Shown piece after piece: positions 8,430 to 15,933 of a stretch of 38,019 bases of DNA. Each line of letters opens with the position of its first letter. Position 1 is the first letter of the stretch. Under the pieces are notes generated by a model that saw nothing but the letters and a program-made list of their open reading frames with translations, searched no databases and was not told where the DNA came from. Origin of the DNA: Thermoplasmatota archaeon (lineage in GTDB: Archaea > Thermoplasmatota > Thermoplasmata > Thermoplasmatales > Thermoplasmataceae); NCBI GenBank assembly GCA_023488885.1, contig JAMDDH010000028.1:1-38019 (forward strand), given 5' to 3'. Made by a program: the position numbers and the translations under genes.

Positions 8430-9365
8430 TTACTCAAGAATGGCATTGAGTACCCTACTGGAATTGTTCCAGAACACATCATCGGCTTTTTCTCCCAATC
8501 TGTCCCCCAGAGCATTGAGGTCTCTGATGCTATGCAGCCCTTTCAGTGTAGACGGAATTCCAAGGAAATCTGTGCCAATCGCAGGATATTCCCATCCATA
8601 ACTTTCTCCAAGGTACCTTATTGATTCTACGAGATTGTCTATGCTTGAATTTTCCCCGAGTGTTGAAGGTATGGAGGTGAGCCCGATTATTCCCCTGTTC
8701 CTGACCACTGCTTCTATTGCCTCGTCACTAATGTTTCTGAAAATCTTATGGTATGCCTTGGGATTGGTATGCGATACCACCACCGGCTGCTTGGATTTAC
8801 TGGCAGCATCAATGATGGTCTGATCGCTGGCATGGCCGAGATCTATCACTAAGTTCAGATCATTGCAAAGTTTGACCAGGTCCTCACCTGAACCGGTAAG
8901 CCCGTAGTCTTTCCTGGAAGTGCAGGAAGCTGCAAATTTTGTCTCGTGGTTCCAGACAAACCCGATGGACCGGAGGCCATTCTCCCTGAGAAATCTTACG
9001 TCATCCTCACCGGAGATAGTGTCGGTGCCTTCAATTGCCATGAGGAACTTAATCCCTTTAGTGCCTAAGTCGGATTTTTTCCTGACTAATGTCACGTAGC
9101 CATTTCGCTCCAGCCACTGGTAAAACTTCACCTGTCTCATTAGGCTGTTATGGTCCGGGTAGTAATCTGAAGAATCTGAACGGTAACCCTTTTCGTTGGA
9201 ATCCATGGCCCATCTTTTGGTAAGCGGGAATACGACGGAAAAAATTATGACATCATCGAAATCTGAGAGTGCTTTTATGCTTGATTCCGAAGTTCCGCTG
9301 AATACATCATGCTGGGCAGATGTTATTCCAAAGTCCTCGTGAAGATCGATAAAACGTTTCACCAT
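8430..9365 (-). CDS. Membrane dipeptidase (peptidase family M19)
   Basis: About 311 residues from ATG 9365. The zinc ligands and catalytic residues of renal dipeptidase are all present: H9-x-D11 in DLHED, the bridging Glu in AIEGTD, His in DLGHAS, His in VSHTN, the Arg about 11 residues later (FRNISDEA), and the GTDF segment for the substrate-binding Asp. Members hydrolyse dipeptides, often including D-amino acids. With no N-terminal signal peptide it is probably cytoplasmic, for peptide scavenging. The frame extends to a TTG at 9419, but that codon lies in the end of a mobile element (9416-9553). ATG 9365 places the first strand directly before the DLHED motif, as is usual for the family; ATG 9404 is a second option. 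Confidence 0.9.
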   Translation of the reverse strand: MVKRFIDLHEDFGITSAQHDVFSGTSESSIKALSDFDDVIIFSVVFPLTKRWAMDSNEKGYRSDSSDYYPDHNSLMRQVKFYQWLERNGYVTLVRKKSDLGTKGIKFLMAIEGTDTISGEDDVRFLRENGLRSIGFVWNHETKFAASCTSRKDYGLTGSGEDLVKLCNDLNLVIDLGHASDQTIIDAASKSKQPVVVSHTNPKAYHKIFRNISDEAIEAVVRNRGIIGLTSIPSTLGENSSIDNLVESIRYLGESYGWEYPAIGTDFLGIPSTLKGLHSIRDLNALGDRLGEKADDVFWNNSSRVLNAILE

Positions 9366-9415
9366 CAGGATCTGAATAAGCGGGAATAAAGAAATCTTTT
9401 GCATCTTAATAGGTG

Positions 9416-9553
9416 TCAAATCTTAGTTGATGTGCGACGGCCATCGGTTTTAATGTTTAAGAATTCAATCTGGTTTCAGTTATCCTTGCATGTGCCTGGA
9501 AGTTTCATACCGCAGATGGCGGCAGTCCCGATCCTGTCAACGGGATCTTGACA
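9416..9553 (+). mobile_element. 138-bp non-autonomous (MITE-like) derivative of an IS605-type element, copy A
   Basis: This segment has both ends of the tnpB element at 36442-37834 but no gene. The left end starts TCAA-N7-TTGA, with TTAGTTGA at 9423-9430. The right end (9512-9553) carries GCAGATGGCGG and ends TGTCAACGGGATCTTGACA, a 6-bp stem around a 7-base loop. It has exactly the same length as copy B (18296-18433), with no gap in alignment; the right half is nearly identical and the left half has diverged. It lies between the divergent dipeptidase and methyltransferase genes. It contains no ORF, so it could move only if a transposase acts in trans. Exact ends are uncertain by a few bases. 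Confidence 0.8.
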
Positions 9554-9602
9554 GAATCTCATCTTATGGAAGATTTAACCATACGGTTGCATATTGGAAC
9601 AT

Positions 9603-10142
9603 ATGTGGCACCACTTCAATTATGAGAGGGCTGCTGAACTGCGGAAGAAATACATACCCTTAGAAAAAGTGCTTTCAGTTGTGGATTTAACCTCTACGGA
9701 TGTCATATTGGATGTTGGTGGAGGGGATGGATTTTATTCAAACCTTTTCAGCGAGAAATGCTCAAAGGTCTATTATGTGGACGCATCCGACTCCGCAGTC
9801 AACGTAGTCAAAGAGAATATTTCCGGAACTCGTGGCAATGTTGAAGTCATCCAGGACGACATATGTACAATGAATTTGCCGAAAGATCTTACAAAGGTAT
9901 TCTTTTCCAACAGCTTTCACGATCTGGGATGCAGGGAGAAACTCATAGACAGAATAACTGAAATTTCCCTTGAGCAGGTTAAATTTGTCCTTATTGAATT
10001 CAAGAAGGATTCTTCCATAGGCCCTCCGGAATCAGTGAAGATTCATCCGGATGAGCTTGACTCCATTTTCAAGAGGCACGGTTACAAGCTTGAAAAACGG
10101 GATTTTCTCCAGGAACACTATATCTCTTTCTATAGCAGATAA
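9603..10142 (+). CDS. Class I SAM-dependent methyltransferase
   Basis: About 179 residues. Motif I is ILDVGGGDGFYS, with the acidic end of strand 2 in VYYVDAS and a QDDI acidic segment as motif III. The C-terminal part has the beta-strand pattern of a Rossmann methyltransferase. It resembles the UbiE/arsenite methyltransferase-like group, but the cysteines of arsenite methyltransferase are absent; the substrate is unknown. The frame is open from a TTG at 9594. ATG 9603 lies about 28 bases after a box A-like ATTTAA (9572-9577), the spacing of a leaderless transcript, so I use it. The promoter lies immediately downstream of mobile element copy A. Confidence 0.82.
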   Translation: MWHHFNYERAAELRKKYIPLEKVLSVVDLTSTDVILDVGGGDGFYSNLFSEKCSKVYYVDASDSAVNVVKENISGTRGNVEVIQDDICTMNLPKDLTKVFFSNSFHDLGCREKLIDRITEISLEQVKFVLIEFKKDSSIGPPESVKIHPDELDSIFKRHGYKLEKRDFLQEHYISFYSR

Positions 10143-10217
10143 ATATTACCGATTTTTTACATTTGCGTAAGGATCAAAGATTAAATAGAGGCCTGTTTCT
10201 GATTATAAGGTGATATT

Positions 10218-10583
10218 CTGGAAAAAGAAGATCTCATCATTGAAGAGCTTACCAAAATAAGGAAACTGCTGGAACCTGCCCCAACCGCTCCCCCGCCCAA
10301 GGGTTTCAGGGCAGAATTCAGGGATTTCCTGTCAAAGTACAAAGTCATCGGAATGGCCGTGGCTTTTATCCTGGGCCTATATCTTGGTGCCCTGGTTCAG
10401 GCCCTTGTCAACGACCTCATCATGCCAATTATACAGTTAGTATTGCCAAATAGCCAGTGGCAGACCATCGCGGTTGGCCCGTTTCAGATCGGAGCTTTTG
10501 CAGGGGCTCTCCTGACATTCATCATCATAGCTTTAGTGATCTTCATGATGGTGAAGTTTACTGCCAAAGCAAATCTGCAATAA
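10218..10583 (+). CDS. mscL: MscL-like large-conductance mechanosensitive channel, non-ATG start
   Basis: About 121 residues. The conserved MscL core is clear: FLSKYKVIGMAVAFILG (first helix), LVQALVNDLIMPII, and a second helix with IGAFAGALLTFIIIALVIF. Ahead of it is a charged, proline-rich N-terminus (EELTKIRKLLEP, then PTAPPPKG), as in MscL-like channels of Thermoplasma. The first ATG (10353) lies inside the first membrane helix, so it cannot be the start. In frame upstream there is only ATT 10215 or CTG 10218 before a TAA, so initiation at a rare codon is likely. Box A (TTAAATA, 10181-10187) and a GGTGAT at 10209-10214 support a start here. It protects the membrane against osmotic downshock. 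Confidence 0.82.
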   Translation: MEKEDLIIEELTKIRKLLEPAPTAPPPKGFRAEFRDFLSKYKVIGMAVAFILGLYLGALVQALVNDLIMPIIQLVLPNSQWQTIAVGPFQIGAFAGALLTFIIIALVIFMMVKFTAKANLQ

Positions 10584-10587
10584 TGTT

Positions 10588-10621
10588 TGATGAAACAGTG
10601 AAGTTTCATCAGTTCCATTTT
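10588..10621. terminator. Hairpin terminator between convergent genes
   Basis: A perfect 9-bp stem, TGATGAAAC (10588-10596) and GTTTCATCA (10603-10611), with a 6-base loop. It starts five bases after the MscL stop and is followed by a run of T at 10617-10621. It lies between the convergent MscL-like and sugar kinase genes, so it may end transcription from both sides. Confidence 0.6.
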
Positions 10622-10642
10622 TATAAAAATAGACCTGTTTCT

Positions 10643-11620
10643 TCAATCTCCAACAAAGATTATCCGGCTTCCGCCATATTCAATGTTAAAGGTTTCCTGC
10701 TTCAGTTCCGGTAGAGCCCTAATAATATTTTCTTGCTTATCCGGGTTCGCAAATAACAGGAGGAATCCTCCGCCTCCCGCACCAATCATTTTGCCTCCTG
10801 TGGCCCCGTTTGAGAGGGCTTTTTCATACCAGGAGTCAATGTTCTTGTCTGTTATCCCATCGGCAAGCTGCCTTTTTTGTTCCCAGTTTTTGTGAAGAAG
10901 GTTGCCAATTTCATCCCCATCGCCAGTGCACATGGCATCGAACATTTCAAATGCCATGCCTTTCATCAGATGATAGCTCTCCAGCTTGTTAGCGACGCTA
11001 TTAGCCTGGACTTTGTGTATCTCAGTGGAGCTCCTTTCTCTACCCGTATACATTAACAGAAGATTTGACTGAAGTTTTCCCCTCATTTCCTCGTTCATGA
11101 TTACTGGCTTTAATGAAACACGTTCGTCCTGGTGGAACTCCATGAATTGGATTCCCCCATATGCAGCCATATACTGGTCCTGTTTGCCACCCGGTTCGCC
11201 GAGTATTTCCCGCTCAATTTTAACTGCCTCTTCGGCAAGCTGAAGGGAAGAAGCATGCTCTCCCTTGTACGCGTGTAAGGCATTGAGCAACCCAACCAGG
11301 AATGTGCTGCTGGAACCCAATCCTGTTCCCCTGGATGGTATGTCGGATATGCTTACAATTTCAACGCCGCCATCAATGTCCAGGAGTTTGAGTGCCTCCC
11401 TTACTGTGGGGTGTTTTATCTCGTCCACAGTGTCGACAATCTCAGTCACCGAATAGCTGACACGAATCTTGGAGTCAAACTTCTTGTTAACCGCCACATA
11501 GATGTACTTGTTAATGGATGCAGAAACTACGGCACCTGGGCCGTGTTCTCTGTAATAGGAGGGAATGTCTGTGCCTCCTCCCACGAATGTAATGCGCAGC
11601 GGCGTTCTGGACATTATCAT
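10643..11620 (-). CDS. GHMP sugar kinase (heptose-7-phosphate kinase / fucokinase-like)
   Basis: A 325-residue GHMP kinase with all three family motifs: RTPLRITFVGGGTD at the N-terminus, the ATP-binding SRGTGLGSSSTF loop, and TGGKMIGAGGGGFLLLF near the C-terminus. The GGGTD opening and the GGKQDQY segment are typical of the HddA/Fkp group that phosphorylates heptose 7-phosphate or related sugars at C1. It follows the epimerase gene with a 16-base gap on the same strand, so the pair probably makes an activated sugar for surface glycans or lipids. ATG 11620 is used; an in-frame ATG two codons later is equally possible. Family firm, sugar unknown. Confidence 0.87.
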   Translation of the reverse strand: MIMSRTPLRITFVGGGTDIPSYYREHGPGAVVSASINKYIYVAVNKKFDSKIRVSYSVTEIVDTVDEIKHPTVREALKLLDIDGGVEIVSISDIPSRGTGLGSSSTFLVGLLNALHAYKGEHASSLQLAEEAVKIEREILGEPGGKQDQYMAAYGGIQFMEFHQDERVSLKPVIMNEEMRGKLQSNLLLMYTGRERSSTEIHKVQANSVANKLESYHLMKGMAFEMFDAMCTGDGDEIGNLLHKNWEQKRQLADGITDKNIDSWYEKALSNGATGGKMIGAGGGGFLLLFANPDKQENIIRALPELKQETFNIEYGGSRIIFVGD

Positions 11621-11636
11621 TCTTGTTTTCGTCTTA

Positions 11637-12548
11637 TCACCTGTAGTATTCGTTGATTAACTTCAGGCCCTTGTCCAGGTCAATCTGAGCCTTGAACCCA
11701 AGCAATTTTTCTGCTTTTGAAGTGTCTGCAAGAGTCTCCATTACGTAGTTTTTAACTGGCATTTCGATGTACTCAGGCTTTATGCTGGTTCCCAGAAGCT
11801 TGTTGAGTTTATCCACAAGCTGGTTCAGGCTGTAATTCTTTCCCGATCCAACGTTGAAAACATCAAAGCCCTTGTGTTCTGACGCTTTGAGCAGGCAATC
11901 AACCACATCTGTGGAAAAGATGAAATCTCTTCTCTGCTCGCCGTCTCCATAAATTACAGGTGACTTACCGCCTTTCATGTCCCAGAGGAACTGTGAAGCC
12001 AGGTTTGCAAATCCTCCCTTAGCCTTTTCATGGTATCCGTAAACAGAGAAAAATCTCATTGCAGAGACATTTACGCCAAAGAGGCGGTTATAAAGTTCAC
12101 TAAGCCTCTCGGACTCTATTCTTCCCTCAGTGTAGAAGTCGGTCACGCCAGGAATTATATCTTCCCTGTGGGGAGGCTCTACGCCATTGTAAATTGAAGA
12201 AGTTGATGAGAAAACGACACTTGACCCCCTCTCCTTTGCATATTCCAGGACACTGGTCATTCCCGATATAACTTCGGAGACCAGCTGAGGATTCTGCCTG
12301 TACATGGGGGAAGCCGAATAGAAACCCAGATGGAATACCACATCTGCCTCAAAATCGACTTTGTTGATATCCTTAACATCGCTGTTTAGGACTTTTAAAT
12401 TGTCTGACTCAAATTCTTTCAGGTTGTCGTTGGTCCCGGTGTGGAGATTGTCAATGACCAGAACCTCGTTCTCGGAAACAAGCCTGGCAACAAGATTTGT
12501 GCCAATAAAACCTGCTCCGCCTGTAACGATGACTCTTTTATCTTTCAT
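11637..12548 (-). CDS. NDP-sugar epimerase/dehydratase (extended SDR, GalE-like)
   Basis: A 303-residue extended short-chain dehydrogenase. The NAD-binding motif is TGGAGFIG at residues 9-16. The Ser/Thr catalytic strand is VVFSSTSSIY (111-120) and the active-site Tyr is Y139. A substrate-binding RFFSVYG and a C-terminal DTSKAEKLLGF match UDP-glucose 4-epimerase-type enzymes. Unusually, the YxxxK lysine is an arginine (Y139-T-E-G-R143). It is the first gene of a two-gene unit with the sugar kinase. A box A (CTTTATAATC on the minus strand, 12571-12580) lies about 28 bases before ATG 12548, so the message is probably leaderless. Confidence 0.87.
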   Translation of the reverse strand: MKDKRVIVTGGAGFIGTNLVARLVSENEVLVIDNLHTGTNDNLKEFESDNLKVLNSDVKDINKVDFEADVVFHLGFYSASPMYRQNPQLVSEVISGMTSVLEYAKERGSSVVFSSTSSIYNGVEPPHREDIIPGVTDFYTEGRIESERLSELYNRLFGVNVSAMRFFSVYGYHEKAKGGFANLASQFLWDMKGGKSPVIYGDGEQRRDFIFSTDVVDCLLKASEHKGFDVFNVGSGKNYSLNQLVDKLNKLLGTSIKPEYIEMPVKNYVMETLADTSKAEKLLGFKAQIDLDKGLKLINEYYR

Positions 12549-12570
12549 TCTGCACAGTTAATGTGTGACA

Positions 12571-12580
12571 GATTATAAAG
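12571..12580 (-). promoter_or_regulatory. Box A promoter of the epimerase-kinase operon
   Basis: Minus-strand CTTTATAATC, centred about 28 bases upstream of ATG 12548. This distance is standard for an archaeal leaderless transcript. Confidence 0.55.
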
Positions 12581-12712
12581 TTCTTCAGTCTGCAGTATGG
12601 TCTTGTGCACTTTATGGCTCGCTCAAGGCGAGAAATTCGATCCACTGAATTGAAATAATTGACAGATTTTCATAGTAACTTGCATTTCATGAACCGCATT
12701 TGAAGTTGCCAG

Positions 12713-13237
12713 TTAGACCAGGTTCAGGTAGTATCCTATGATCGTAACCAGGACCCCTACAATGACCATGGTGAGAATCCAGAACGCGTAATTCCCCTTT
12801 ACCGATCTGCCAAGACCAGCACCAAGGCCAGCTAGTGCCACCACTGCCACTATAATTGAAAGCAGGCCAGCCTGAGGGAGCAGCACTGAAAATGCCAACG
12901 GTATCATGGAACCTGTAAAACCTGTTACAGCTGATACTGAAGTGCCGACGCCTGCTTCAAGCATAATGTCCCTGCCGATCTTCCCCTTTATGAGGTAGGA
13001 TGGTGACCTGAGAATGAGCTGCCTTGAGGTTCTTGATATCTCTTCTCTGAGCCGGGAATATTCTGCGATAAAGAAGCTGAAAGCACCAACGAAAGATGCC
13101 CCAAATGCAACCCTGAGAGCCAATCCTGCAACAATGCTCTCGCCTGCAAGAAGTGAATGTGCTATGAGCATAAGTGTGGTGATTACTCCATCTGACAAAC
13201 CAAGGGCAAACGGAAAAAGTAAGTTTAGTTTATTCAT
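12713..13237 (-). CDS. VIT/CCC1-like membrane protein (putative Fe/Mn transporter)
   Basis: A 174-residue protein with about five hydrophobic segments. The opening FALGLSDGVITTLMLIAHSLL resembles the first helix of VIT1/CCC1 transporters (G-x-x-D-G at the helix start). The FFIAEYSRLREEI segment after helix 2 resembles the acidic cytoplasmic metal-binding turn, and a GFTGSMIPLAF helix follows. VIT proteins move Fe2+ or Mn2+ out of the cytosol. Its start overlaps the DUF211 gene by 8 bases, so the two are translationally coupled. The identification is by motif and topology; substrate and direction are inferred from the family. Confidence 0.7.
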   Translation of the reverse strand: MNKLNLLFPFALGLSDGVITTLMLIAHSLLAGESIVAGLALRVAFGASFVGAFSFFIAEYSRLREEISRTSRQLILRSPSYLIKGKIGRDIMLEAGVGTSVSAVTGFTGSMIPLAFSVLLPQAGLLSIIVAVVALAGLGAGLGRSVKGNYAFWILTMVIVGVLVTIIGYYLNLV

Positions 13238-13514
13238 TCCTTCTTATGCTTTCTATTAGCTTCTTCCCTACTGCTATCTCGTCCACTGAATGAATGACAG
13301 AGCCAGTGTCCTCAATGTGCTCAATGAGAACATTGTAGTCTATGGTAGCCCCTTCCACGGTGATTATTGTTCCCATGGTCTCCATGTCCATTTCTGTTAC
13401 GCTTACGTTTACGGCCTCGACCCCGGGTACACGTTCAATGGCAAGTGCCAATTCCAGGAGGGTGGGCCTGTTCAACCCTTTATCGACATCTAACACTACT
13501 CTTCGTACATTCAT
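13230..13514 (-). CDS. DUF211 family protein
   Basis: A 94-residue protein of the archaeal DUF211 family (MTH889-like): VRRVVLDVDKGLNRPTLLEL at the N-terminus, GVEAVNVSVTEMDMET in the middle, and an IEDTGSVIHSVDEIAVGKK C-terminal stretch. The fold is ferredoxin-like and assembles into oligomers; the structural family is thought to be regulatory or metal-sensing. It starts at ATG 13514 after a GTGAT SD-like segment (13520-13526 on the minus strand) and overlaps the VIT-like gene that follows, suggesting that it senses or modulates that transporter. Confidence 0.85.
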   Translation of the reverse strand: MNVRRVVLDVDKGLNRPTLLELALAIERVPGVEAVNVSVTEMDMETMGTIITVEGATIDYNVLIEHIEDTGSVIHSVDEIAVGKKLIESIRRNE

Positions 13515-13747
13515 TTCAATATCACTGGTTCAAATGAGAAATAAATTGAGCCTGCTTTTGCTTGGAAAAAACTCGACAAAGCTTCCGCTGTGCAGGGCAT
13601 ATTTCGTAAGCACCTACTGTCAGGATCGTCCTTGTCATTTACCATAACTACGACAACTCAGCTTCTATTATATCCATATAAAGTTAATATTCTTAATCCT
13701 TGCCCCCATGAAAACACGGAATTTAAAGCTTCAATCGGAGTTAATGA

Positions 13748-14347
13748 CTACAATGGCGAGTATTCACCCGTGAGTTTCTTCATTGCACCCTTAATCCTGC
13801 CCGAATATCTCACAAGGTCGATAACAATAACAATTACGAAGATACCGAATATTACAGTTACACCAAAGAAAACTCCGTCAAGAGTTACTGCCAGAGAGTT
13901 GAATGGCAGAAACAGTATTGCAGAGATCAGCCCGTATTCGATGGCTGCTATGGAGAAACCATACAGGTAAATCAGCTGGTTAATCATCCTGGATACGAAC
14001 TTCACCCTTTCCAGATCCACTGATGGTTGAAGAGTCCTCTTCATGGAACCATAAAGTTTCTCGATCTCTGAACCTGAAGAACGTGCAGCGCCGCTTACCG
14101 CCTCCGAAACCCTGTTTGGGTTATCATTTGCGCTATTCACAAGCCTTTCTGCGGCCTTGCTGGCTTGACTGCTTACAAAAAAGTCCAGCAGTTCCTTCAT
14201 GAATGAAAGATTCAGGACATTCTCTATTTCTAGAACTTTGCCCTCAAGATCACCAATATACTCAGTGAAGCTGCCTCTTACCATCTTGGAAACAATCATC
14301 GTAAGTACAACTATGGCAGTCGGGATCAAATAGAGAATTAGTTCCAT
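13748..14347 (-). CDS. Hypothetical membrane protein
   Basis: About 199 residues. An N-terminal membrane helix (LILYLIPTAIVVLTMIV) is followed by a soluble helical section of about 100 residues rich in Ala, Ser, Glu and Asn, and then two C-terminal membrane helices, so the middle faces one side of the membrane. No family is recognised. The frame extends to a GTG at 14365. An AT-rich box (TTTTTTAAC, minus strand, centred near 14377) is about 30 bases from ATG 14347, so I use that start. The next gene upstream (14414) is a regulator on the same strand, about 50-65 bases away, and may be co-transcribed. Confidence 0.6.
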   Translation of the reverse strand: MELILYLIPTAIVVLTMIVSKMVRGSFTEYIGDLEGKVLEIENVLNLSFMKELLDFFVSSQASKAAERLVNSANDNPNRVSEAVSGAARSSGSEIEKLYGSMKRTLQPSVDLERVKFVSRMINQLIYLYGFSIAAIEYGLISAILFLPFNSLAVTLDGVFFGVTVIFGIFVIVIVIDLVRYSGRIKGAMKKLTGEYSPL

Positions 14348-14413
14348 TAACGGAACATAACTCACTTTCTAGTTAAAAAATGTTTACATTGAGCGTCGCT
14401 TACGATGCGAAAC

Positions 14414-15205
14414 TCAACCTTTTATAAAATTGAATTTTTTAAGATCGTCCAGTAGAAGCATACCTTCTGTGGTTATCTGGTATTTCTGCTTTGCACCTTG
14501 TGTTTCTCCGATTGCCAGAAGTTTTCCATCAAGAAGTTCGTTCACAGCACGCAGAGCTGACCTGTAGTTAAGGTTACATTTGTAGATGATCTTTGTAATG
14601 CCTATTTCTCCATTGTTCTTCGCAAGCGCCAGTATGTCGTGAATAATCTTTGTGTGGTCGCGCCTCCTGCGGTTTAAATTGTCTTTCTTTTCGTCGGGCA
14701 CAGCAATGGCTTCCTGTTCTAATGCCTCATGCCGGTTGAGCCTCATAGAGGATAAACTGGTCTTTTCCACCTCATTAACCCCGTCAGGTGTGATTCTCAG
14801 AAAACCATCGGAGTCCTTGAGCACTATGGACTTGACTATGGGGACAGAAAAAATTCCGGACAGAAAATTCTCGTATGGTGTGATATTGATGGTTGACAAT
14901 GCGTATCTCTTCTGCAGTGAAAGGTTCTTTGTTCTTAGATAAAGGATAACTATCTGGTCCATCCTCTCTGTCTTGTTTCCGTTGAGCACATTCAAAGGTA
15001 TTATATCCTTTTCATTGGCTGCGGAAACCAGCGCATAGTCGAAGCGGTGAACAACCTTGTCGTCACCACGGACTGTGTAATCACGCTTCAGGTTCCAATC
15101 CTTGAGGTTATAAACGATCTCATCGGCCCCTATGCTCGTCTGTGGGCTTTTTGAGTAGCCCATTTCCGTAACTGATAACTCAGTCTCTTCAGAAAATGAA
15201 ACCAT
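14414..15205 (-). CDS. Winged-helix transcriptional regulator (paralogue of the gene at 7308)
   Basis: A 263-residue protein. The C-terminal winged helix is ITKIIYKCNLNYRSALRAVNEL followed by a KYQITTEGMLLLDDL wing, nearly the same as the paralogue at 7308. The N-terminal domain has NLKDWNLKRDY, then RFDYALVSA and DIIPLNVLNG, a pattern of charged and hydrophobic strands with a conserved D and H-x-FDY. It could be a nuclease-like or ligand-binding fold, but I do not recognise it. The minus-strand box A ATATATATTC (15225-15233) is about 24 bases before ATG 15205, so the message is leaderless. Targets unknown. Confidence 0.8.
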   Translation of the reverse strand: MVSFSEETELSVTEMGYSKSPQTSIGADEIVYNLKDWNLKRDYTVRGDDKVVHRFDYALVSAANEKDIIPLNVLNGNKTERMDQIVILYLRTKNLSLQKRYALSTINITPYENFLSGIFSVPIVKSIVLKDSDGFLRITPDGVNEVEKTSLSSMRLNRHEALEQEAIAVPDEKKDNLNRRRRDHTKIIHDILALAKNNGEIGITKIIYKCNLNYRSALRAVNELLDGKLLAIGETQGAKQKYQITTEGMLLLDDLKKFNFIKG

Positions 15206-15224
15206 AATTTGAATTGATACATAG

Positions 15225-15233
15225 AATATATAT
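15225..15233 (-). promoter_or_regulatory. Box A promoter of the winged-helix regulator
   Basis: Minus-strand ATATATATTC centred about 24 bases before ATG 15205, fitting a leaderless transcript. The stretch 15234-15412 between this promoter and the next small ORF shows no gene. Confidence 0.55.
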
Positions 15234-15412
15234 GTACTTTGTTATATATCAATAAAATGCCGTGTCTGACAAAAAATGCACATTTCAATTGCGCATAAGA
15301 GACATCGTCTCATGTGCAGTCATTTCAGGCATATATCTATTATGAATAAATTAAATATTTGGTATGCCAATGTCTGACAAAATTTATATCCCGGTATAAT
15401 AATGTCTTTTAC

Positions 15413-15514
15413 ATGAAGGATCACGGCATTGCCCGAACCTTTTGGGATGAGATAGCCAGAATTCGTGCGATTATGAAGGAGACTTCCACTCCTAAACGAG
15501 ATGACCAGAACTAA
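15413..15514 (+). CDS. Candidate 33-residue microprotein
   Basis: An ATG at 15413 lies about 30 bases after a strong box A (AATTTATAT, 15381-15389), so a leaderless message would start here. The frame runs 33 codons to a TAA and encodes a mixed-charge, helix-prone peptide (FWDEIARIRAIMKET). A second box A for the next small ORF begins three bases after the stop. No homologue can be named. The promoter position is the main evidence; a non-coding transcript is an alternative. Confidence 0.4.
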   Translation: MKDHGIARTFWDEIARIRAIMKETSTPKRDDQN

Positions 15515-15544
15515 AGTTTATAACTAGAGTGCAATGACTAGATA

Positions 15545-15643
15545 GTGGATACAAGGCACAAAGCACTCGCAATTGTTTTCATTATCGCAGCCATCAACAC
15601 AGTTTTCCTCATAATAATCGCATTTCTAAATGTAGGAATCTGA
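15545..15643 (+). CDS. Candidate 32-residue single-span membrane peptide
   Basis: GTG 15545 follows a box A (TTTATAAC, 15517-15524) by about 25 bases, as in leaderless genes of this window. The 32-residue product has a basic N-terminus (DTRHKA) and then one uninterrupted hydrophobic segment of about 24 residues to the end, so it would sit in the membrane with the N-terminus inside. Small single-span peptides often modulate larger membrane proteins. No family is recognised. Confidence 0.45.
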   Translation: MDTRHKALAIVFIIAAINTVFLIIIAFLNVGI

Positions 15644-15733
15644 AAACTCTCATCTAACTGCAATATGAGACAAATTTTTTTTATGCATCCATCAATTACA
15701 ATGCTTGATAACAGTCAACAAAGGTGAATGATA

Positions 15734-15922
15734 ATGGCCCAATTTAGAAGTCTTGAAAAGTTTGAAAAGAATGCCATAGATGTTTGCAAGGATCCAGATT
15801 TCAAGGAGAAACTCGCCGTCTGGGTGCAGAAACATAAGGAACCACTGGACGTGTATGGCCTGAAGAAGCTCAAGGATAAGATTGACAAGCACGCAAGGAA
15901 GATGGCGAAAACTTCCAAGTAG
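15734..15922 (+). CDS. Small charged hypothetical protein
   Basis: A 62-residue, lysine-rich helical protein (EKFEKNAIDVCKDPDFKEKL, then LKKLKDKIDKHARKMAK) with one cysteine. No family is recognised. Two in-frame ATGs occur at 15728 and 15734. An SD-like AAGGTGA (15721-15727) touches the first but is 6 bases from the second, so the second is the better start. The CinA-like gene starts 11 bases after its stop, so the two form an operon. Confidence 0.65.
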   Translation: MAQFRSLEKFEKNAIDVCKDPDFKEKLAVWVQKHKEPLDVYGLKKLKDKIDKHARKMAKTSK

Positions 15923-15933
15923 GACTATCACCC

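Noticed and set aside
12635-12665. TTCGATCC resembling a tRNA T-loop
   Set aside because: No T-stem, acceptor or anticodon arm can be formed around it.
13590-13970. 126-codon plus-strand ORF
   Set aside because: It lies opposite the 3' half of the membrane-protein gene at 13748 and shows a biased, low-complexity composition; a shadow frame.
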